This document shows positions 1 through 4,268 of a stretch of 5,707 bases of DNA, piece after piece. Position 1 is the first letter of the stretch. Every line of letters begins with the position of its first letter. Both the position numbers and the translations under genes were made by a program. The DNA is from Candidatus Odinarchaeota archaeon. Its GTDB lineage: Archaea > Asgardarchaeota > JAGGXT01. The DNA lies in the NCBI GenBank assembly GCA_021162905.1, contig JAGGXT010000055.1, forward strand, positions 1 through 5,707. The letters run 5' to 3'. The notes beneath the pieces were generated by a model. The model saw nothing but the letters and a program-made list of their open reading frames with translations. It ran no database searches and was not told where the DNA came from.

Positions 1-1
1 A

Positions 2-229
2 TTTAATACATCAATATTAGGCGATGGCTGGCATACAATAAAAGTGAGAGCTTTTGACAAAGCTGGAAATATGAGTGAGGATGCGATATACATAAAAACC
101 GAAAATTATGAAACAGAGAAATCTAAAGCATCGCTAATGTATCTATCAATAGGTCTTGCTGGGGGACTTGTTATCGGAGTAGCAGCGGTGGTCATAATTT
201 CGCGAATCATTGCTAGAAAACGTAAATGA
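2..229 (+). CDS. 3' end of a membrane-anchored surface protein with an Ig-like domain (partial)
   Basis: The reading frame enters from the left edge and gives 75 residues before TGA at 227-229, so the real gene starts outside the window. The first ATG inside it (44) is internal to a domain and is not the likely start. Residues 8-30 (GDGWHTIKVRAFDKAGNMSE and flanks) look like the last strands of a bacterial/archaeal Ig-like domain, where the pattern 'dG.Hti.VrA.DkaGN.se' is common. A short charged linker follows, then one hydrophobic segment (about residues 45-68, rich in G, V, A and I) and a basic tail ending RKRK. This is the layout of a secreted protein held in the membrane by its C-terminus with the body outside. 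Substrate and partners cannot be read from this piece. A decayed second copy of the same end lies at 931-1237. Confidence 0.75.
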   Translation, partial: FNTSILGDGWHTIKVRAFDKAGNMSEDAIYIKTENYETEKSKASLMYLSIGLAGGLVIGVAAVVIISRIIARKRK

Positions 230-344
230 ATTATGAAGCATGATATAATTCATGACATATATTATTTTTCATTCTTTTTTATCGAACCTATATCTCTTCA
301 GTTGGTCTTTCAAATTCTTCTACAGAAACTTCCACTTACTTCAC
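29..344. repeat. Segmental duplication, left copy (surface-protein 3' end plus AbrB tail)
   Basis: This block matches 931-1335 in the same order and orientation: the surface-protein end on the plus strand, then an AbrB C-terminal coding end on the minus strand. The best anchor is a 23-base identical run (306-328 versus 1299-1321). The distance from the AGAAAACGTA motif to the AbrB stop is nearly the same in both copies (215 to 262, and 1211 to 1254). In this copy the surface gene is intact and the AbrB gene is broken; the right copy is the reverse. Confidence 0.7.
262..344 (-). pseudogene. Relic of an AbrB-family antitoxin C-terminus
   Basis: Read on the minus strand, this stretch gives VEVSVEEFERPTEEI, then, after one missing base near 289-290, GSIKKNEK and a stop at 262-264. 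The intact gene at 1254-1508 ends KISVEEFERLTEEVLGSMEKNKK, so the two tails are clearly homologous. This copy has lost its DNA-binding half, carries a TAA in frame just upstream (336-338) and has a one-base deletion, so it cannot make a protein. The SVEEFER.TEE segment belongs to the C-terminal part of AbrB antitoxins, which in this family usually contacts the PIN toxin. Confidence 0.75.
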
Positions 345-385
345 AATATAAAAGTGCATAACTGAATTGAAAATAAATAACAAAA

Positions 386-394
386 GATTAAAAT
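386..394 (+). promoter_or_regulatory. Possible TATA element for the AbrB gene at 431
   Basis: GATTAAAAT, preceded by the purine-rich AAAA expected of a BRE, lies about 41 bases ahead of the TTG at 431. A transcript would start near 415 with a leader of about 15 bases. The match to a TATA box is modest. AATATAAAAG at 342-351 is an alternative further upstream. Confidence 0.3.
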
Positions 395-416
395 TCCGAA
401 AATACATACCTTTTTC

Positions 417-423
417 AGGTGAT
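417..423 (+). promoter_or_regulatory. Shine-Dalgarno site favouring a TTG start at 431
   Basis: AGGTGAT matches the archaeal SD consensus (GGAGGTGAT) and ends 7 bases before TTG at 431. The longer frame would start at GTG 419-421, which lies inside this SD, so that start is unlikely. The intact AbrB gene at 1254-1508 uses the same GGTGAT. Confidence 0.6.
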
Positions 424-430
424 TCAGAGA

Positions 431-622
431 TTGAGTAAAGAAATCGTAGAAATAAAAACATCTATCGGAACCAAAGGGGAAATATACATTCCCAAGAAAA
501 TTAGAGAGCAGCTAGGATTAAGACCTAAGGACAAAATAATTATTCGTATAAAAGACGGACTGCTCATCATAATTCAGACGAGAATTATCCGAGAGTATTG
601 GGTAACACGAAGATATAATTAG
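431..622 (+). CDS. Truncated AbrB/MazE-type antitoxin, fused out of frame to a toxin remnant
   Basis: From TTG 431 the product is 63 residues; a GTG at 419 would give 67, but the SD site overlaps it. Residues about 5-48 form a typical AbrB swapped-hairpin DNA-binding domain (KTSIGTKGEIYIPKKIREQLGLRPKDK, then a beta-rich IIIRIKDGLLIII). Such proteins normally repress their own operon and neutralise a PIN-domain RNase. Full-length relatives such as the 84-residue one at 1254-1508 have a further 30 or so residues that bind toxin. Here they are replaced by TRIIREYWVTRRYN, which looks like toxin-gene DNA read in the wrong frame, because the adjacent frame encodes a PIN tail. A deletion joining the middle of the antitoxin to the middle of the toxin would explain this. 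The DNA-binding half may still work; the toxin-binding half is gone. Confidence 0.6.
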   Translation: MSKEIVEIKTSIGTKGEIYIPKKIREQLGLRPKDKIIIRIKDGLLIIIQTRIIREYWVTRRYN

Positions 623-831
623 ATATAACTTTAAGAAAGTATATTAACGACTCAATAGATTGGATCGTATTAGCCTCTTCGCTCGTATTCGCAGATATTT
701 TAATCACAGAAGATACCAAAATTCTAGATTTTGCAAAGCACAGTGATCAATTTAAAGAGTTAAATCGCCTAAGAACTAAGCCGCTACAAGTGATAAATCT
801 AAAGGCATTTATAAATTTGTTTAATCTTTGA
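571..831 (+). pseudogene. Decayed PIN-domain toxin (VapC-like), 3' part only
   Basis: In the frame one base behind the AbrB gene, the translation reads NSDENYPRVLGNTKI, a TAA stop (616-618), then LDITLRKYINDSIDWIVLASSLVFADILITEDTKILDFAK and on to INLFNL and TGA at 829-831. The segment 'SIDWIVLASS..FADILITED' has the shape of the PIN-domain C-terminal half, with an acidic residue opening the helix (D of SIDW) and the 'TED' acidic residue after a beta strand. PIN domains are Mg-dependent RNases, usually toxins paired with an AbrB antitoxin. The N-terminal half with the first catalytic Asp is missing, and TAA is one substitution from GAA (Glu). It is therefore a remnant, joined to the truncated antitoxin gene by an apparent deletion around 570-580. 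Confidence 0.7.
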
Positions 832-930
832 AAGCATTTTGAATATAGTCCAAAGAAAATACCTTGAATTATGTAATGTCATATTAGACTTGGTTGGGTG
901 AAAAAGAATAGCATGCACTTAATCATTTTT
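832..930. other. Intergenic stretch without recognised features
   Basis: This AT-rich stretch has stops in all frames. I see no promoter, repeat or coding similarity in it. It may be further decayed sequence of the duplicated surface-protein gene whose relic becomes recognisable at 931, but the corresponding part of the left copy lies outside the window, so this cannot be judged. Confidence 0.4.
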
Positions 931-1237
931 TGGCTTACAATTGAAGAAAATTAGAAATACGGAAAGTAGTCTTGCTAAGGTAGAGAGGAGGATATTATTT
1001 ACGTAGAGACCGAATAGAATTAGCAATAAATATCGATTTAAGAGTAATTCGCTAACTTTTAATCAAATGTCAGCAATTAGCAAGAAATTAAAAGGTAAAA
1101 ACGCAATCTACTTCAAATTTATTGCGTAATCGTGCTATCTTATTTTTAAGAGCTCTGTAATAACTATTGGTTGGTGTAGCAATAATGACTATAATCTTGA
1201 AGTTATTGTCAGAAAACGTAGTAAGTATAGAACGTGA
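931..1237 (+). pseudogene. Decayed copy of the surface-protein C-terminus, interrupted by foreign DNA
   Basis: The left part (931-1013) reads W-L-T-I followed by several stops and then EEDIIYVETE and a stop, corresponding to WHTIKVRAFDKAGNMSEDAIYIKTE in the gene at 2-229. After the inserted radical SAM fragment, 1172-1210 reads LVGVAIMTIILKLLS, similar to the membrane segment LVIGVAAVVIISRIIA. One frame away at 1211 come RKRSK and a TGA at 1235-1237. Multiple stops, a frameshift and the insertion make it clearly non-functional. The left and membrane parts match well; the middle (1014-1085) is only weakly alignable. Confidence 0.55.
1088..1165 (-). pseudogene. Fragment of a radical SAM (SplB-like) gene, last 25 codons
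   Basis: On the minus strand this reads SYYRALKNKIARLRNKFEVDCVFTF and a stop, against SYYRALKNKIIQLCNKFRVDCNFAF at the end of the gene at 1829-2647. That is 19 of 25 residues identical and a 21-base identical DNA run (1146-1166 with 1887-1907). Similarity stops abruptly at the SYY end. The differences are mostly amino-acid replacements in an open frame, so the source may have been a diverged paralogue and not a very recent copy of the local gene. The fragment sits inside the decayed surface-protein relic and has no start, so it is not a gene. Confidence 0.8.
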
Positions 1238-1253
1238 TAAAAACAACATACAA

Positions 1254-1508
1254 TCATTTTTTATTTTTTTCCATCGAGCCTAGTACTTCTTCGGTTAATC
1301 TTTCAAATTCTTCTACAGAAATTTTTACTAGTGGCTTCTCATCGAATAATTCCAAGAAGTTCTTGATCGGAATAACCTCTAACTTATCTTCAGTAGCAAT
1401 ATATAATACATTTTGCCCTGGTTTTATGCCAACAACTTCGCGAATTTTCTTATTCGGGTACAATTCTCCTTTAGAACCTACTTTGCCAATAGCCTTTATT
1501 TTCTTCAT
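1254..1508 (-). CDS. AbrB-family antitoxin / transcriptional regulator (intact, orphan)
   Basis: The product has 84 residues and starts at ATG 1508, with the SD site GGTGAT three bases upstream (1512-1517). Residues 1-50 (KAIGKVGSKGELYPNKKIREVVGIKPGQNVLYIATEDKLEVIPI) form an AbrB/MazE DNA-binding domain of the archaeal 'GELYP.KKIRE' type. Residues about 52-84 (FLELFDEKPLVKISVEEFERLTEE and a lysine-rich end) form the region that normally wraps a PIN toxin. Family members are dimeric, bind palindromic operators and repress their own operon. The toxin gene would be expected just downstream, below 1254, but only surface-protein debris lies there, so this is an antitoxin without a local partner. 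A TATA box and a 17-bp palindrome sit directly upstream, which fits autoregulation. A relic of a second copy of its tail is at 262-344. Confidence 0.85.
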   Translation of the reverse strand: MKKIKAIGKVGSKGELYPNKKIREVVGIKPGQNVLYIATEDKLEVIPIKNFLELFDEKPLVKISVEEFERLTEEVLGSMEKNKK

Positions 1509-1540
1509 GAAATCACCACTTGATAGATTACTTAAAAGGG

Positions 1541-1558
1541 CATTTAAAGCTTTTTTCG
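1541..1558 (-). promoter_or_regulatory. TATA box and BRE of the intact AbrB gene
   Basis: On the minus strand the sequence is CGAAAAAAGCTTTAAATG: a purine-rich BRE (1551-1558) followed by a TATA-like GCTTTAAATG (1541-1550). Its centre lies about 37 bases before ATG 1508, placing transcription start near 1520 and leaving a leader of about a dozen bases that includes the SD site. Confidence 0.65.
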
Positions 1559-1567
1559 CTATAAAAA

Positions 1568-1584
1568 TTCTTAACTGTTAAGAA
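1568..1584. promoter_or_regulatory. Perfect 17-bp palindrome, candidate AbrB operator
   Basis: TTCTTAAC-T-GTTAAGAA has two 8-base arms around one central base with no mismatch. It lies about 10 bases upstream of the BRE of the AbrB gene at 1254-1508. AbrB/MazE antitoxins bind such inverted repeats at their own promoters, so an operator is the natural reading. This is inference from position and symmetry. Confidence 0.5.
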
Positions 1585-1627
1585 AATTAATTATGCCTCG
1601 TATAATATAATTAAAAATACAACTAAC

Positions 1628-1783
1628 CTCCTTAAAATGCATAAAGATCCGTTTGATGCGATTATAATGTCAACTGCAATATCTGAAAGAATGCCTCTTG
1701 TAACAGAGGATAGCGATATAATAAATATTCTTCCTCATGAACTAGTAATGAGTTGGAGTTCTTTCAAGGAGATTGTCAAATAA
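1628..1783 (+). pseudogene. C-terminal remnant of a second PIN-domain toxin (VapC-like)
   Basis: The plus-strand frame reads LLKMHKDPFDAIIMSTAISERMPLVTEDSDIINILPHELVMSWSSFKEIVK, ending at TAA 1781-1783. 'HKDPFDaiI...A....lPLVTeD..i' is the signature of the C-terminal half of VapC-type PIN RNases; the Asp of PFD and the Asp of TED match the third and fourth catalytic acidic residues. The frame stays open upstream to 1565, but the first ATG is at 1637 and the N-terminal half with the first two acidic residues is absent. It is therefore a remnant, not a small gene. It differs clearly from the PIN tail at 571-831, so it comes from a different toxin. Convergent with the radical SAM gene ending at 1829. 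Confidence 0.75.
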
Positions 1784-1828
1784 TTTATTTTTATCAAATG
1801 CATGTAGTAGAAAGTGATTCAATAAGAA

Positions 1829-2647
1829 CTAGAAGGCAAAATTGCAATCTACTCTAAACTTATTGCATAATTGTATTATTTTATTCTTAAGAGCTCTGTA
1901 ATAACTAAAATTTCTTGAAAAAAGGATATTTTCGTATTTCTTTATAAGAGAAGAGTCAAACTTTTCAAGAGCTTGTTTTATCGTTTTCCAATTTCCCGCC
2001 TTTATATTCAGCGTGTCAAAAAATACATATGCGACCTTATTTTTATTTGCAAAATCAATTAATTCCTCCAAATAATTTTCAGTAATATATGGAAGCATCG
2101 GTGCTATAAAGAGATAGGTTCTTATACCTTCTTCTAACAAAATTCTCATAGCATCTAATCGTCTCTTAATTGGAGGTGCTCTTGGTTCGAAAATATCTTT
2201 TAATTTTTCATCAATAAATACTATAGTGAATCCTACCTCTAGCTTTGGAAATTCTTTTAGAACGTTTATATCTCGAAGAACCAAATCAGATTTTGTTAAT
2301 ATATAGATATAGAGATCTTTTCTTTTGAGTAAGACCTCCAAAATTTTTCTTGTTAGCTCGTATTTCTCTTCCATAGGCTGGTATGGATCACACACACTAC
2401 TGAGAAGCACTGTTGAATTCTGAGGGACTCTTTTCAAGTCTTTAGCAACAAGAGTTGGCGCATTAACCTTAACAAACACAAAGTTCCCCCATTCTTCTTG
2501 CGTATTAATATATTTCCTCATAAAACGAGCATAACAGTAAGCACATCCATGTTGGCATCCTATGTATGGATTTATTGAATAGTCTATTGAGTATATTCCA
2601 CTCTTGCTGATCACACTTTTAGGAAAAATCTCAACAATCTTGACCAT
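1829..2647 (-). CDS. SplB-like radical SAM protein (COG1533 family)
   Basis: The product has 272 residues from ATG 2647, with an SD-like CAGGT seven bases upstream. NPYIGCQHGCAYCYAR at residues 26-41 carries the CxxxCxxC motif (C31, C35, C38) that holds the 4Fe-4S cluster used to split S-adenosylmethionine. The family landmarks W53-G54 with VKVNAP, and SSVCDPYQP at 83-91 followed by YELTR, place it in the group named after spore photoproduct lyase (SplB, Rv2578c-like). At 272 residues it is shorter than true spore photoproduct lyase, and archaea make no spores, so that reaction is not implied and the substrate is unknown. Two cysteines near the C-terminus (C261, C268) could matter; only C268 is kept in the relic at 1088-1165. 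Its start lies 14 bases after the nreA stop, so the two are probably co-transcribed. This hints at a role in nucleic-acid repair. Confidence 0.85.
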   Translation of the reverse strand: MVKIVEIFPKSVISKSGIYSIDYSINPYIGCQHGCAYCYARFMRKYINTQEEWGNFVFVKVNAPTLVAKDLKRVPQNSTVLLSSVCDPYQPMEEKYELTRKILEVLLKRKDLYIYILTKSDLVLRDINVLKEFPKLEVGFTIVFIDEKLKDIFEPRAPPIKRRLDAMRILLEEGIRTYLFIAPMLPYITENYLEELIDFANKNKVAYVFFDTLNIKAGNWKTIKQALEKFDSSLIKKYENILFSRNFSYYRALKNKIIQLCNKFRVDCNFAF

Positions 2648-2661
2648 TTTTAATACCTGAC

Positions 2662-4029
2662 CTATATGAACTCTGTAATTAATCTTTGTCTTCTTATATT
2701 TTGAAGCACACCACTTATTTCAAGCCAGTTCCTTAGTGGGATTTTCAGCCCTGATGACACAAATTTTAGTGCTTCCTCTAATGTATCAAATTGAAATGGT
2801 TGTCTTCTTAATGCAGCTCTTACACACTCTCTAACAAACCACACTCCTAATGGCATTAGACTACTAGGATAAGTTTCCCTGAAAATAACAATTGATGCCT
2901 GCCTTCTAATTTTTTGTAGATATTCCGTTACTGCAAGTCTTGCTGCGTAATAACAGCCACCAATTGATGCATATGTTTTTCTTCCTTTGTATCCTTCCCA
3001 ATCTCCTACCATTCCAATCATTGTTCCATCTGGATTCCAAGTAGATCCTGGAAACCAAGCCTCTATTAATTCATAGCTCCACGCTCTTGGCATCATAAGA
3101 ATAACAAATTTGTTGTCAAGATAATTTACTTCAAAGACCATGTACTTTGAAATTAGCGGATACTGCTTGATTTTCTCCCTTAGTGTCTTGGAAAGTATGC
3201 TATCAACGGCAGTAATACTCCATCTAGTAGGAACCAATTTTCTATCAAATTTTACTCCCAACACACCAACACTCAAGATACGTTGAATTTTCGTAACAGG
3301 AATTTCTTTCTTATACAACGTCAGAATAGCCTCATTTGCCCTCAAATCATAGTCATCATACACCTTTTGAACAGGTTTAGGAATTTTGACATTATCTATT
3401 TGAAAATCGTTTAGGGGTGCCGATGGACCCATTGGTTGCACATAACTATCTACTAAGAGCTTCTGCTTCGGTTTTTTCTTTAATAACAATTCACTGTCGA
3501 CAGGGTTCCCGCCCATCGCTAATTCTTGAGTTCTTAAAAGAAGTTTATTATTTTCCAAATTATGAATTTTCTTTACATTTGCCAGGAATGTACCACGAAC
3601 AAGTTTTATCCTGTAATCTAAAATCTCTTCGATACTTTTACCGAACCATGCTTCTGGGAGGTCAAAAATAGATGTGTCTCCTTCAACTGGTGGAACCATA
3701 GGTCCAATCATCACATGAGGATATCCAAAACGACCTACAAAAACGCTAGGTGGCGAGTCGCCATCTAAATCTGTGGTATCTAAACCTTTAGCTATTTTAG
3801 TGAATGTATAAAACTTCTCAAGAATGGGACATCTAGGTTTTCCACATAATAATTTACTCCCCTTACAAATCACACATAAAGATCTTCTAGAAACTTTAAA
3901 TGCAATTAACTCGGGATTTAACTCCCCAGCGATACTCTCATCTTCAATTAAATGTTCAATCCATGGAACTTTTTTCTTAACATGCTTAACGAACTTTCCT
4001 AGTCGTAATTTAGGCACAACTAACACCAA
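2662..4029 (-). CDS. nreA: NreA-type archaeal DNA repair protein
   Basis: The product has 455 residues. CVICKGSKLLCGKPRCPI (C52, C55, C62, C67) is a four-cysteine zinc-binding site at the N-terminus. GDSPPSVFVGRFGYPHVMIGPMVPP (90-114) is the hallmark of the Nre family. GGCYYAARLAV (357-367) and PLGVW (393-397) mark its C-terminal domain. The last eight residues, QRLITEFI (448-455), fit the PCNA-interacting box QxxhxxFx. Nre proteins are found across archaea. In Haloferax, NreA acts with UvrABC in repair of mitomycin C damage and depends on PCNA binding, so the same sliding-clamp-linked role is likely here. The longest frame starts at TTG 4029, with GTG 4024-4026 next. A GTG at 4015-4017 has GGTG six bases upstream and would give 451 residues, so the start is uncertain by a few codons. 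It heads a probable operon with the radical SAM gene. Confidence 0.92.
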   Translation of the reverse strand: MVLVVPKLRLGKFVKHVKKKVPWIEHLIEDESIAGELNPELIAFKVSRRSLCVICKGSKLLCGKPRCPILEKFYTFTKIAKGLDTTDLDGDSPPSVFVGRFGYPHVMIGPMVPPVEGDTSIFDLPEAWFGKSIEEILDYRIKLVRGTFLANVKKIHNLENNKLLLRTQELAMGGNPVDSELLLKKKPKQKLLVDSYVQPMGPSAPLNDFQIDNVKIPKPVQKVYDDYDLRANEAILTLYKKEIPVTKIQRILSVGVLGVKFDRKLVPTRWSITAVDSILSKTLREKIKQYPLISKYMVFEVNYLDNKFVILMMPRAWSYELIEAWFPGSTWNPDGTMIGMVGDWEGYKGRKTYASIGGCYYAARLAVTEYLQKIRRQASIVIFRETYPSSLMPLGVWFVRECVRAALRRQPFQFDTLEEALKFVSSGLKIPLRNWLEISGVLQNIRRQRLITEFI

Positions 4030-4064
4030 TAGCCTATTTCTCTATATGACTTTGATGTATAATT

Positions 4065-4073
4065 CTATTAAAG
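4065..4073 (-). promoter_or_regulatory. Likely TATA box of nreA
   Basis: On the minus strand the sequence is CTTTAATAG preceded by GGAAAA, a BRE-like purine run. The box centre is about 40 bases before TTG 4029, giving a start near 4043 and a leader of some 14-26 bases depending on which start codon is used. Confidence 0.45.
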
Positions 4074-4240
4074 TTTTCCTCAGAAGGTGAAATACATCTT
4101 TCAGAGGATGACTATAAAAAGGATTTGATAGGCTCAGTACTCCCCGCACTAATTAGATGAAAAATCCGTATTGGTGCGAAAATTATTTTTATTAGGATTT
4201 CGAAATTTCGAGAACTGGCAAATCTTGGTGCCTAGAAGCG

Positions 4241-4250
4241 TATTTATAAA
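4241..4250 (-). promoter_or_regulatory. Strong TATA-like element of unknown target
   Basis: TTTATAAATA on the minus strand, preceded by CTATTT, is a better TATA match than the one next to nreA but lies over 200 bases from that gene. It might drive a long-leader nreA transcript or a small RNA starting near 4220. Because it is nearly symmetrical it could also act on the plus strand. Confidence 0.3.
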
Positions 4251-4268
4251 AATAGTAAAGAGGAATTT

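Larger units (their letters stand above)
931..1335. repeat. Segmental duplication, right copy
   Basis: This is the counterpart of 29-344. Matching points are TGGCTTACAATT (931) with TGGCATACAATA (29), the 'EDxIYxxTE' coding stretch (988-1011 with 77-103), TCGCTAA near 1048, AGAAAACGTA (1211 with 215), and the 23-base run at 1299-1321. The offset is about 911 bases at the 'ED' codons and about 996 at AGAAAACGTA. The extra 85 bases are taken up by the radical SAM fragment at 1088-1165. Confidence 0.6.
4030..4268. other. 239-bp gap between RNA ligase and nreA
   Basis: I see no convincing gene here. It holds the proximal nreA promoter (4065-4073), a second strong minus-strand TATA element (4241-4250), the 10-bp palindrome CGAAATTTCG (4201-4210) and a weak GGCA/TGCC stem (4217-4232). 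It could contain a small RNA or a long nreA leader. The 3' end of the ligase carries a direct repeat GAATTTCT (4263-4270 and 4272-4279) that spans its stop codon. Confidence 0.4.

Noticed and set aside
1234..1581. Plus-strand open frame of 115 codons
   Set aside because: It lies antisense over the intact AbrB gene and its promoter. The AbrB gene has family motifs, an SD site and a TATA box; this frame has none.
1829..2647. True spore photoproduct lyase
   Set aside because: The radical SAM motif fits the broad SplB family, but the protein is short and archaea have no spores, so that specific activity is not claimed.
3417..3671. Plus-strand open frame of 84 codons
   Set aside because: Antisense to the well-supported nreA gene, with no recognisable domain or start signal.
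3824..4090. Plus-strand open frame of 88 codons
   Set aside because: Antisense to the zinc-finger region and promoter of nreA. It is a shadow of the real gene.
4080..4160. Possible C/D box guide RNA (AGGATGA near 4105)
   Set aside because: No matching set of C, D', C' and D boxes at the right spacing.
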